From NCBI RefSeq assembly GCF_010183535.1, contig NC_071331.1, forward strand, positions 6,634,001 through 6,698,000: a DNA stretch of 64,000 nucleotides, in the 5' to 3' direction. How positions within the stretch are numbered: the stretch's first letter is position 1; each line of letters starts with the position of its first letter. The position numbers and the translations under genes were made by a program. Of this stretch, positions 10,767-22,434 are shown piece by piece. The stretch comes from Caenorhabditis remanei (Eukaryota; Nematoda; Chromadorea; Rhabditida; Rhabditidae). Under the pieces are notes generated by a model. It had not been told where the DNA came from, searched no databases, and saw only the letters and a list, made by a program, of their open reading frames with translations.

Positions 10767-11220
10767 CAGTACCGCTCAAAAGTATATTAAATTTTGCCTT
10801 TTTTAGTTGAAAACGCCCAACTTTGAGAGTGTGCCGTAGTGTGCCGTAGTAAAACTAACTGTCCCACAAAATACCTTTTTATGGTATCAAACAGAGCAAG
10901 AATAGAACTCCATTTTTGTAGTTGACAACTTTTTTGCACGGACGCTCCCTAGTAAGTTACATATCGTCAAATTAATTTCTCCATCAAATCGACCAAGTTC
11001 AGTGTGCGATTTTTGAGCTGTCGTCTAAAAATGACCATAACTGTCTAGGGAGTGTCCGTACAAAAACGTTCTCAACTACAAAAATGAAGATCTACTTTTG
11101 ATCAGTATAATTTATTAAAAATTTACTTAATTTGACAATCAATATTACCATGACACACTCTCAAAGTTGGACCTTATCAACTGAAAAAACCAAAACGTAA
11201 TATACTTTTGAGCGGTACTG
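10767..11220. mobile_element. Tc1/mariner-type MITE, 454 bp
   Basis: Terminal inverted repeats are CAGTACCGCTCAAAAGTATA on the left and its mirror on the right (TATACTTTTGAGCGGTACTG). TA dinucleotides flank both ends (10765-10766, 11221-11222). Subterminal parts are also inverted (GAGAGTGTGCC / GACACACTCTC, and the GGACGCTCC / GGAGTGTCC region). There is no transposase frame. CAGT ends and TA targets are typical of Tc1/mariner-derived MITEs. Confidence 0.9.
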
Positions 11221-11402
11221 TATGTGGCCTTTCTCTCCAACTCCGCTATTTCAAATCTCCTTGTTTTTCGGTCTATCAAGAAAATTTGTTTCTTTCTTAC
11301 TCCATCTTCTGTATTTTCAAAATTTTCAACTTTTCATCTTGGTTTTTTCTCGTTTTCTAGTTTCGCACAATTAGGTTTATTCGTTTTTAGGTCTTCCTAA
11401 AT

Positions 11403-12383
11403 ATGGGACGCAAGGCATTCAAAAGCATCGGAAGCAATTCAACAGTTGCGCAGAACAAGGGAAAAAATGATATGATCCCGAAAGTCAAAACCAAAAAGGG
11501 GTCTAGCAAAGCAACTGAGCAGGAAAAGCTGATGGAGCTAGCCAAGAAGCTTATTGTGAGTTATTTTCAATGAATTCGCATTAATAAAGAGGAGGCACTG
11601 TACCGACCATAGAAAGTGCGACACTTGCATGTTTCTAGAATAAATGGGTGTACTTTGAGAATGTGTCCCGTATAACGGATAGTCCGATTTCATTAAGTGT
11701 TTGTGGGTTTTATTGATCAAATATGCAGCTTTATTTTTATTGTTGAAAACTTTTTCGTACAATCCCTTCTTGGTGATTTAAAGGCGATCGAGATAAGGAT
11801 CTCTGAAAATAGTTGGATTTTAAGACTAAACAACTTTGCTGGTCTATAACTCTCCAAGGAAAGCCTGTACAAAAAAAAACTGTCAATTACAAAAATTAAG
11901 CTCTCTTTTTGATTATCAAAACCAATAAACAGTTGACACCAGGGAATAATCCGTGACCTTGGTGCGCACTCTAAAAATATACCATTTTTCATTGAAACTA
12001 CTTGTGCGTGTGTCGCAAGTTTTTATTGCCAGAACCGTGATCAGTCTATCTCAACAGTTTTGAAACCACAAAAATTAACAAGACTGTGTTTCCAGATCAG
12101 TCACCCCGAATTCACGCTCGAACAAGCATTTTCGATTGAAACGAAAAGACAAGCTGCGAGGAAGAAGAGAGAGGACGAACCTAAGATTGATGCTTCGATC
12201 CATTTGAGGATTGATGAGGAGATGGAGGTTTTTTTGATGGAAAACTACATTGATGAAGATCAAAAAGAAAATTTGATAGCTCCAGAGGAAGATCCTCAAG
12301 CACGGATTTTTTTCAAGTTCAATCAAATGGATATCAGCGGCGAAGATGGTCCTCAAGACGAAGCTAGGTCAATTAATCAATAA
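11403..12383 (+). CDS. Small two-exon family member s1, 146 aa
   Basis: Exon 1 is 11403-11555, with donor GTGAGT. Exon 2 is 12096-12383, with acceptor TGTTTCCAG and stop TAA. Residues 1-51 are strongly basic (GRKAFKSIG, KVKTKKGSSK) and end in a helix, EKLMELAKKLI. Exon 2 opens with the family motif SHPEFTLEQAFSIETKRQ, then a KKRED turn and a long acidic tail (RIDEEMEVFLMENYIDEDQK). It is the most diverged member: the tail is not alignable beyond the acidic character. It has no signal peptide or membrane segment, so it is probably intracellular. The acceptor before the ATG suggests trans-splicing. The 540-nt intron contains a degenerate palindromic repeat. Function is unknown. Confidence 0.7.
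11595..12040. repeat. Degenerate palindromic element in the s1 intron
   Basis: The interior resembles the MITE at 10767-11220: a 'gttgaaaactttttcgtac' segment faces 'cctgtacaaaaaaaaactg', with matching 'ttgtca.tacaaaaat' blocks. The ends (AGTGCGACAC / GTGTGTCGC) are only partly inverted. A related half-copy lies at about 15440-15610. Confidence 0.5.
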
Positions 12384-15300
12384 ATCGGGGAGAATATCTT
12401 ACCGTCATTTAATTGTTTATCTATTTCCCGGTTTTTTTCTAATTCATTCCCCGTTTTTCTCTTTTTTTTCTAAACACTTCTGATAGTGACCCAGAGCACT
12501 CCGTAGCTAATAGATAGTAGTGTTTAAGTTTTTCCCTCTTATGTAGTATTTTTAGACATTTGTTGGTTTATTCCTGTTTTTCACTTGGTTTTGTCATTTC
12601 TCCTAGACTCAATTGTTAGATTGTCTCCTTGGCTAGGAATTTCTCATACTTTTGTGTCTCGGGTTTTGTATCGTATTTCATAGCATCCATATATTTTGAG
12701 GACACGTCTTTGATCTAAGCCCTAAGACTTGTAAGTTTGTTTCAATACAATTTCAAATATTCAATTCGGTGTTTCAGGTGGGCTACAAGAGACCGATCTA
12801 CAACTTCCATCAGTTTATAACATCAGTTTTACAATTTTGCAGTATTCTTATGTTGAAGTTCTATTATTTCACTCCTTCTTTTCATGCCAAGTTATGTTTC
12901 TTTTACATTTGACTCCCCTTTTTACTCGGTTGTGGTTCCAAAGTTCGTTTTGAATTATTTTTTAGCATTCATGTTTGGTTGTTCTAACTATCCAAATTCT
13001 ATTTTACTTTTTATTATCTGATTTCTAGTTGAGAACACGTTTTGTTTCTTCTTAAACTTAATGTTTCCGATTGAAATTATAAGAACATGTCTTAACAGTT
13101 CAATTTGATATTTCGACAATTGATTTAACTATAGTTTGTGTTTTGCGGTCAATGACAACAAATTATTCACTTCGCAATCATCTTTTAAACACATAAATTG
13201 CATTTCTAGTTCAACCGATTTCTCTGAATCGGAACTTTAGTTTTTTAATCTCAACGCAGTCAGTGCTCAATTGTCTACAGTATGATCAGTTTGGCTGCTA
13301 TTAAAGCAAATACTTTCACTTCTTTCACATTTTGGATAATGAGTTCGACTGTCTTTTTGGTTTTTTTTGTAGTCTGACCTCGCTTGTTAATTATTCGTAC
13401 CAAACTTTCATTTTCGAGAACACTGATTAGTTTTTCACTGTTTCCTGTTGTGCACTTGAATTTTTACTACCAGTTTTTTTTCAATTTTTTCTTTATCTCC
13501 TCACAGAACATTATCAATTCTAAACCGCAGAGATGAAAGGTATTCGAATATACATATAGTCGGGTACGTTAGTGAGGCAATTGGGATGATGACAATCCTT
13601 GCTGAAATCAATGGTCGTATTCTTCTGATGAACACTTCAACTCTACGGCGTCTTGCCCTCTTTCACTTCCTAATGATATCTTGTTGTGAAGTCAGCAACA
13701 CTAACATTTTCTTCTACATACTGTTTCACACATTTCAAAAATAGACAATTTTTACGTTGACTTATTGGATCTTCCATGATGTTAGTCAAACTCCCCGATT
13801 TTTTCTAAGTATATAACCGAGATAACGGACAGAGGGCGTGGCTTATTTTGAGCTCGGGAACTTAGGTCCACAAACACCGAATATCAAGAAAGTTTGTTTT
13901 GACAATTAGAATTGTGGTAAAAATTGTCAACACCAAGGAAATGAAGAAAAATAACCGCTGTGAAAGGGTCATCAGAATTGCACAAGTGCTAAAAAATTTA
14001 TAAATCAAGCGGAACCGCAATTTCTTTCTTATGTGGCAAAAATAAACTGATGCCAGTTTTTTCTGAAATTAAGTTACAGTTTCAAAGGCATTATTTATTC
14101 TGGTTGAATGTCCGCATTGACTGATAGAATACCTAAAAAATTGAAGCATTTCTTTTTTACCAGAAAGCTGATTCAGATTTGAGTTTTTTTGAGCAAGCTT
14201 TGAAAAACAAAAAGGAACGCTGAGATGTCAAAAGCGAAAATCAAAGAATTCAATAAGAAAACAGTTGAGATCCTCACTCATCATGGTTTAACTTCAAAAT
14301 GAAACAGATACTTGTTAATCATCTTAAAAATTGTTCGACTAACTGTAAGAAAAAAAAATTGAGCTACTACGGCTCAGTCACCACAGCTCAGCTGATAGTG
14401 TGTTTCTTCATATCCACATCTCATGTTCTCATAATAAAAGATCATCGTTTGGTTTGCTGCACTATGTAGATTTACAATTTATCACAGTTTTGCAGTTGTA
14501 GTTGTGCAGTCTTTCAGCATTCAGATAAACCGTATCCTTCAGGTATCGTAGCCATATTTCCCAGTAGTTCAGTGTACTCCTTTTTCAGAGTGTTCATATA
14601 CATTTTTACCGAACGAATGTACTGCTCCAGTGTCCATATTCTCATTTTACTACTCTTTATAACCTTTTACTCCGTTCGTTCCCAACTTCCAAATTGATTA
14701 TAATATATTTTGTTTCAGTTTCAGACTGTTTTCAATTTCGGAGTCTAATATGTTTCTGTATTAATAAAAAATTATTTTTGTCTGTCTAACACTTATCTAT
14801 CTAAATATTTCCCCATTTCTTTTCTAAAGCTGATCATGATTTTTACTTTGTATAAAAAATGCACTTTTTTGTCTGTTTATTCAAACTTTGAAATATATCA
14901 ACTATATGATCTCATACATACAAGATTGATACTGACTTATAATTGTTCTCTACCAAATAATGCTGAAACACAAAAAAAGTTTCAAAGGTTTTCGACATAC
15001 ATAATAATTTGAAATCACTATAAAATGTCGAACGGTGTATGTTCCTGTGTAACAGATACTCTGGTAGAAATCAAATACAGATAGCTGTTCAGAAAGATTA
15101 TTCTGTTACAAAATTCAAAGATTTATTGAATTGCTTCAACCTAATAATTGACGTGTTTGGAGTGCATTTGGACTTCGGAGACTAAAAATGTCTTTTTAAG
15201 TAGAAAAAGACAACTAGTGACAGAGGTTAACACCGGTGATTTTCATTAGCGGTTAGGCCTTAAAGTACATTTCATTTTTTCGTATGGTTCCTACTAACAC

Positions 15301-16743
15301 TTACTTAAAATAGTAGTTGACTTTCTCTGTTTCTGCGAAACAGTAAGTACCAATTCTGAGAAAGTGGTCAATTCTTGTAAAGTTGGTAAATCAAACCTTG
15401 AGCTTTATTTTCATTATCGTAATTTTTTTTGTGCCGCCCCTTTCTGAAAAGTTATACATATTCCAGCAAAATGAAAAAGAGGGATGTTTCCGTTGGTGGA
15501 CTGTAACTTTTCAGGGTAATCTCGTACAAAAACTTGTCAAATACAAAAACAAAAAACCACAACTTTAACCAAAATTTACATTTCGGGATAAGAATTGACA
15601 CCGAGACACGCTCGTGAAATTGACACTGTTTCAATGAAGCAGTAGAAAGAAGTAACATCTCGATCGGTACTCTCAAAGCCAAACATTTCATGGGACCACC
15701 AACAGACATTACCCTAACTGTCTCACACTCTCTTCGTGGGGGAAACGCGTTCCGCCGCACAACGGTTGGCACGGTTCTAAAAACGACTGGTCCTGTGGGA
15801 AGTTCTCTCAACTGTAGGGTAAAAGGTCTGCGGATGTTCATTCTCTTTCGTGTTGTTTTGACCAGTAGTCTCTCATTTTCTAGTGCTCCTTAGATGGATT
15901 AATGGTCTGTCTCCAAGAAATAAAGGAAAATCAATTTTTGGGTTTTTGGTTCTAAAAGTTATCCAAGTATCTTTCGGGATTTTCGTTTTCAATGTGTAAT
16001 CAGCGGATACAACGTTTCACTTTAAACGAGTCAGACATGCAACCCATTCTTTCCATTACCGTTTCGCAACCAATTCACTATTATTCAAATAATAAGTCGT
16101 CGAAAACTCTTTCATAATATCCATTTCTGGGTTACACATTCAAGTGATGAACTTTTATTGTATGGATCAATTTTTAACACGGATTAATCGTTTGTTGGTT
16201 TTTGAGCTAATCTTAAAACGGATATATGTAACGAAAATATTTCTTTGTCTTTTGTAGTTATATTTTTTTGGAAAATTTTTCCGTTTCTGGTTCCCGCAAA
16301 ATTATATTATTATCTAGAATTTCATTCGGTACAGGTTCTAAGTAGAAGTGCAATACCAAAAGAAACCAAATTGGTGTGCGGCCAATGAATGTTACTTTCC
16401 ACAAGATGAAATGATAGTTTTTATTTTTGCTTATCACCAAACTTCACATTTGATCTGTTTCATGATTGTCATAACAAAATTTGGGGTTTCATAACTTTTG
16501 TTTCATACGTCTTACTATTATCTTTAGAAATTTCAAAACTTTTTTGTAAAATTCTTCTGGAACACAGTGGTCATTATGAAATCTGATTCAACACAGTCTT
16601 ATTGGAGAATAATAGTTTACCTACGAATGATAATCCGATTTCCACAGACTTGTTCACAATTTGCTCACATTAGTTTTCTTTTCATTTTCCCTTATTCTTC
16701 AATAACAAAACCGTTATCTTTTCAGACGAATCCACTGCTCATA
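12384..16743. other. Intergenic, mostly unannotated; start of the s2 repeat unit
   Basis: 12384-14390 is AT-rich with no convincing exon on either strand. From about 14490 the sequence is a diverged copy of the regions upstream of s3 (19146) and s4 (29670), including 'gtagtctttcaacattca' and 'ttttcagagtgctcatat'. At 15690-15900 lies the conserved block with 'aaacgcgctccgtcgcacaa' and 'attaatggtctgtc' seen before most family members. Confidence 0.6.
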
Positions 16744-17321
16744 ATGGCGCGTCATTCAAATGTCAAGAAGATTGGGAAAAATAGTTTGAAAAAAAGAGAA
16801 GCCAGAGAAAGCAAGGTGAGAAATAGCGGCCAACAAGGATCGAAAAGTGAATTTTCGATGGGAAAGGAATCAGAAAGTCATAAGAAATTGGTGAAACTGG
16901 CCGAGCAACTTGTGGTTCGTTTTTATAATTATCTAGAATCAAAATCTCAGAACTCGCTGCCAACTTCTGTCTTATCAGAAACAGTAACTTTATGAACTAG
17001 TCACCTGTTTTTCAGAAGTCGCATCACGAAATATCACTCGAAAGGGCAATCCAGATCGAGTCGCAACGGCAGGACGCCAAGAAGAAGCGTGATGAAGATG
17101 GTACTGTTGTTGTGTGGGACACAATGACCATAGAAGACGAACTCGAAGATTATTTGAAAGGATCTGAAGAAAAAGATAACTGGACTGTTCACGAAATGGA
17201 TGAATGTGTGGTGGCAGTGAGGGAGCTGGAAATTTCAGATGAGAAGGAGAATATGAATGTTGATTTGGAGAAACGACAACAGAAACTGAGGAATTTCAAT
17301 TCTAGCAACAAGAAAGAATGA
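16744..17321 (+). CDS. Small two-exon family member s2, 158 aa
   Basis: Exon 1 is 16744-16914 and exon 2 is 17016-17321 (TGA). The ATG lies 18 nt after a TTTTCAG acceptor, probably a trans-splice site. The N-terminus is basic (MARHSNVKKIGKNSLKKRE) and ends in the KLVKLAEQLV helix. Exon 2 starts KSHHEISLERAIQIESQRQD, then KKKRDEDGT, an acidic middle (MTIEDELEDYLKGSEEKDNW) and a polar tail ending SSNKKE. The donor is GTTCGT where other members have GTGAGT or GTATGT, so splicing may be weak. s3 and s4 are its closest relatives. Function is unknown. Confidence 0.7.
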
Positions 17322-20300
17322 ATTCAATGTTGTCAGTTCAATCTCCTTCCCCAGTCGCTTCTCCCATCTTGCCAACTAGCTCCCATATGTTTCCTCCCAA
17401 TCCCTCTCCAACATATTATACTTTACACCTTGTTGATAACTCAAATCCCTGAGTGATATATTTATTGCTATTTGTCACATTGGGTTCCTTATCATTATTA
17501 GATTTTCGTAAACGTTTTCATTCGGTTAAAATTTACCAGCAAATGTTTCCAGAAATTCTAACATAATCCCGGTTGCTTTTTCTGTTAAATTTCACAAAAA
17601 CACTTTTTCTTTATGTCAGTTGTATTACTTATGTCAAATGATATTTCTCAATTGTCCACTGATAGATGTGAACTTAGTAGAAGCATGCTTATTCTTATTT
17701 TTAGTAATCATTTCACTTTTATTCCTATCCGATCTCACAACAACTTTTTCATGTTTCCTTGAACTTATTTCTTTCTTCCATTTCTATTTTGCTCTTGATA
17801 TGATTGTTACAGCTAGAGAATCAGAACATGTTATGTATGGTTCTTAGTATGAATCGTCAATAGATTTTTTCAACATGGAAACGACAACTTTTTTTTTCGA
17901 ACATGGAACTTTTTTTTTTCAACATGGAAACGACAACAGGCGTACTGTTTCAGTTACGTATGAAAGCTAAAATCAAATTTTTATCCAGATTGCGATATCC
18001 ACGATTGATATCTCTGAAAGTGGCAACCTAAATAGATGTTTTGGAAGTAAAATTTACTGTTCCGGAGATCCGATGAATTCACTATTATCGGGATCTAAAG
18101 TACTAGGATATATTCTGAAGTTCGTTTACAACAAGTGTAAGGATGCGGATTCTCAAATTGAATAAATCAAAAAGTACCCAGAAGTATTGTAAAGTTTCCG
18201 AGAAAGTAACTGGACTAATTAAAAATTCTATACGATTGATTTTACGCATTCCTAGATTCCTAAACATTTGTCTCGCCTTCGGTAGATCATCTCTGTTCAT
18301 TTACGTGTTCCCTTTCTCCCGAACGTCATCGTAGGTTGTCCAAGGCGGCGGTCGCTAGCCAGTGAACGCGAGTTCGATTTTGGTGCTAGCCTTTCTCTGT
18401 CTCATTTTTTAAAATTGCAGACATGGCATTAAATAAAGTAGTTTGAAATAGAAAATAGTATCCTTTTGAAACAGTATCTGTACAAGACAAACTTAAGTCT
18501 TGAATTTTTGTTTTTGGTTCTGTTTCGAAATTATACCTCACCTCATATATCAAAGTACTCTCTTTCAGGCCACTTTTTCAGGCTAAAAGAAAATGAAAAA
18601 ATATGAGAACGCCTTTTGAAAAAAAACTGTTTATTCAAAGTTCCATAAATAACGAACTTTATTTTTGAATGTTGCTAAAGGAACTGACAATCTAATAAAC
18701 AATGAAGATTGTGGTGACAAGAAAGAAATAACGACATGAAGCTAGAAAGAAACGATAAGAGCTTCTAATCAATGCTTCAAATCATTGATAAGAAAGTGAA
18801 AACATTCATTACGGTAACCTATAAAAAACAAATTCAAAAATGAAAACTGATATTTAGATCATACCAAAGAATATAGCCTATAAATTTCTTGAAGCAAGGG
18901 CACCTGAAATCAAGGAATGACTCTTCACAATAGAATCTAAAATTTGGAAAAATAACAAAAATTCAAAAGTATAATTGATGCATTTTGCCATGCAGGTCTT
19001 CACAATACTTGTGAAAGAGTAAATTATTTAAACTTGGCATACTTCCTAGCTTCATTCTTTTACTTTCCCACTGTTTCATATTTGGAAAATGTTTTTCTCC
19101 GTGCTCAGTTTTTCTAGAAGGTCATCGATATGTTTGCTTCGTAGTGGTGTAGTCTTTCAACATTCAAACGAAGGTATCGTATCATTACTTCCCAGTAGTT
19201 ACAGTATATTGTCTTTTCAGAGTGCTCATATATTATTTTACCGAAAGAATGTACATATTGCTCAGTACGATCTTCTCATATTACTAATTTTTATAATCTT
19301 GTACTTCGCTGATTATCTAATTTCCAATAGATTTTTTTTTATATATTGTTTCAGTTTCAGATCGTCGACTAATTAAGACGGTACTTCATTTTCTTGGTTT
19401 TCTTTTGTTCAGTTAATTCCCGAGCCTCTTTTTGCTGTTTCTCTTATCGCTGACTTTCCCTAGATTTCTTAATTTCCAGTTGTTCAAACTGATATTTCAG
19501 AGATAAATCAGGTTCTGTAATGTAGGGCTGTTAAAACGGGCGTTGAAATGAACTTGCTTTTCTTGTAATTAGCGTAAAAATAAGCGGCCCGGTCCGACAA
19601 TTGCCGTAAATAACATCCCTACTGTAAAACCACAGATCACATCCCAAATCATTCAAATTTAGAACTGTCGAAGTTTTGTTAGTTTTTCTTCTAGTACACT
19701 TAATATAAAACAGGAATCCATGCTTCTGAACGCTAAACGTTTGTAAATTAAATTTTTCACTTAAAGAGCTCAGACTAATGTCACAACGTAAAGGTTCTGA
19801 AGTAGTCTTATTGAAAACGAAACAATTGTTAATTGTTAGTAAATTATTCAAGAATCAGATTTTTTGCATTTAAATTACTTTCTCATCTATTTGAAGAATC
19901 AATGCTGGCTCTCCAATAGTTGTCCTTAACAAGAATAACTGTGACAGTATTTTTTGTTTCTATTTTTTCATTTTTATAAAAAATAAACATCCTTTTCTGT
20001 GTTTGCAATAAAAAGTTTTTGTGCTAGCTGTAAAATGAATATAAATGACTTATAACCGTTTTCTTTAAAATAATGCTGAAACACAAAAATAGTGTCAATA
20101 GTTTTTTGACCTACATAATAACTTGAAAATTCTATAAAATGTTTTTTTCGGTTTCAAATTAGTCATAATGACTTGAAGTTTCTGTTCCAATGTTTCTGCA
20201 AGTAGTTTACGTCTGCCGTAACTCTTCCCGTGTAACAGATACTCTGGTAGATATAAATAGAACACCTTTTCATAAAACTTATTTCTGTTTCGAAACCTAA

Positions 20301-21870
20301 GTCTGTCTTGAATTGCTTCAACCTTCTCATTGGCGTGTTTAAAGTGCATTTGGACTTCGGTGGAAAAAAAGTATTTTTAAATACAAAAATACGTCAAGTG
20401 ACAGAATAACCCGGTTGCTACCGCACTTTTCTTTATTGGTTACGCCTTAAAATACATTTTATTCTCTGCCTATAATTGTTTTCCTTCTCGAAATTGGGAC
20501 TGTTTCAGCAAAACAGCAGAAGGAAACCACATTTTGACCGGTACTATGCCATCGTTCGAGTCACATCTTCACACCATACAATTCATGGAACCACCAACTG
20601 ACATTTCCCTAACTGTCTGGCACTCTCTTCGTCTGCCTGTCTCTCCTGGGGCTATATTTTTTCCTCATTCAATTTCTATAGTCACTGCGGCGAGAGGCGT
20701 AAGGTCGCGTGCGTAAACGCGCTCCGTCGCACAACGTTTGGCACGGTCCTGTGGGAAGTCGTCCCACCTATAGCGTAAAAGGTCTACGGATGTTCATTCT
20801 CCGCGATTAGTTTGTCCTGACCAGTTGTCTCTCATTTTCTAGTGTTCTTTTTTTGGCCATGTATAGATTAATGTGTCTGTAATAAAGAACGGAGAATCAA
20901 TAATTTTTGGGTTTTTGATCCAAAAAGTTTACCAAATATCTTTCGAATTTTTAGTTTATAATCTGTAATCAGCGGATACAACGTCCCACTCTAAATAAGT
21001 CAGGTATATACCATCCGTTCTTCCTCTTTCTGTTTCGCAATCTTGTTTTCGATCCGTTTCAAAATTTCTAATAATAACAGGGGTGAAATATTTTTATACA
21101 GTTAGATGGGCTCGTGTTCACTAAACTCATATTCGTCATTTCGATCGGTGAACGTTAGTTCAAAATAAACTCACTTGTATTCACATAATGATTTGTCGGA
21201 AACATAGAGAAAAAATCTTCTACAACTTTTCCAAAATATCATTTTCTGGGTTACTCATTTATGAATGTCATCTAACATAGAGTAATTATTAATTGGTTTT
21301 TGAGCTAATCTTAAAACATAAAAACATATGTAATGAAAATGAGTTTTGTGTTTTTAGTTATAGTTTGTAACTTTTTTCCGTTTCTGGTTTCCACCAAAGT
21401 TTTACTATTATCTTGCGTTTCGTTGTGTTTACGTTTTTCTCGTGACCAAAAGAAACCAAATTGATGTGCGATAAATACTACTACAAAATGAAATGATAGT
21501 TTTTATTTTTCTTTCTTCAAACCAAACTTCAAATTTTCTCAGTTTTATGATTGACATATGTATCAAAATTTCGGTTTTCATAATTTTTGATGTCATCCGT
21601 ATCCATAGTGATTTAATAAAAGTTTCGTAATTTTTTTCTGGAACAAAGTGGTCGTTATGAAATCGTTATCTGTATGTATTTTTTCGTTTAAAAGTATTTA
21701 TTTTCTATTACTATTTCTACACAAGCTTATTAGAGAATAATAGTTCACTCATGAATCGCAATCTTTTTTCCATAGCCTTGCTCACAATTTGCTCACATTA
21801 GTTTTTTTTTCATTTTCCTATGATATATTCTACAATATCGTTATCTTTTCAGACAAATCCACTGCTCATA
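17322..21870. repeat. Tandem segment between s2 and s3, duplicated at 28730-31330
   Basis: 17940-20960 and about 28730-31330 are direct repeats leading into s3 and s4. Shared landmarks include 'ccggagatccgatga.ttcactattatcggg' (18061, 28859, partly 23486), 'gcatact.cctagcttcattc' and the conserved upstream block at about 20580-20960. The short open frames are not preserved between copies. A tRNA-like stretch lies at about 18337-18400 (AGTTCGATTTTGG). No gene is supported here. Confidence 0.7.
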
Positions 21871-22434
21871 ATGGCGCGTCATTCAAATGCCAAGAAGATT
21901 GGGAAAAATAGTTTGAAAACAAGAGAAACGGAAATAAGCAAAGTGGGAAATATCGGCCAGCAAGGATCGAAAAGGAAATTTTCGATGGGAAAGGAATCAG
22001 ACAGCCATAAGAAAGCCGAGCAACTTGTTGTGAGTTAATAATTGAATGTCTCAAAACTCGCTGCCAACTTCTTTGTTGACTGAAACCGTAATTTTGAGAA
22101 CTAGTCGTTTGTTTTTCAGAAGTCACACCCAAAATTGTCATTCCACAAGGCCCTTCAAATTGAGAAGCAACGCCAGGAAGCTAAGATGAAGCGTGATGAA
22201 GATGGAACTGTTGCTGTTTGGAATAACATGTCAATTGAAGAAGACCTCGAGCAATATCTGAAGGAATTTTATGAAATCGATAACTGGAGTGTACAGAAAA
22301 TCGAAGAGTGTGTTGAGGAAATATTGGACCTGGAAATTTTCGGAGAAGAGAAAGAAAACAGAAATGATGATGCGGGAAAAACGCAACGGGCACTGAGAAT
22401 GAGGGATGTAAATTCTAACATCCAGAAAGAATAA
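21871..22434 (+). CDS. Small two-exon family member s3, 157 aa
   Basis: Exon 1 is 21871-22029, with donor GTGAGT. Exon 2 is 22120-22434, with acceptor TTTTTCAG and stop TAA. The ATG lies 18 nt after a TTTTCAG acceptor. Exon 1 matches s2 (MARHSNAKKIGKNSLKTRE) but lacks four residues (LVKL) of the helix. Exon 2 begins KSHPKLSFHKALQIEKQRQE, then MKRDEDGT, an acidic middle (MSIEEDLEQYLKEFYEIDNW) and a polar tail ending SNIQKE. Both exons are open and splice sites are canonical, so this is one of the best candidates for a functional member. No known domain is recognised. Confidence 0.75.

Noticed and set aside
12060..12356. Antisense frame over s1 exon 2 (93 residues), and similar antisense frames over s2, s3, s5 and s7
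   Set aside because: Shadows of the family exons. The sense frames have conserved motifs and splice sites.
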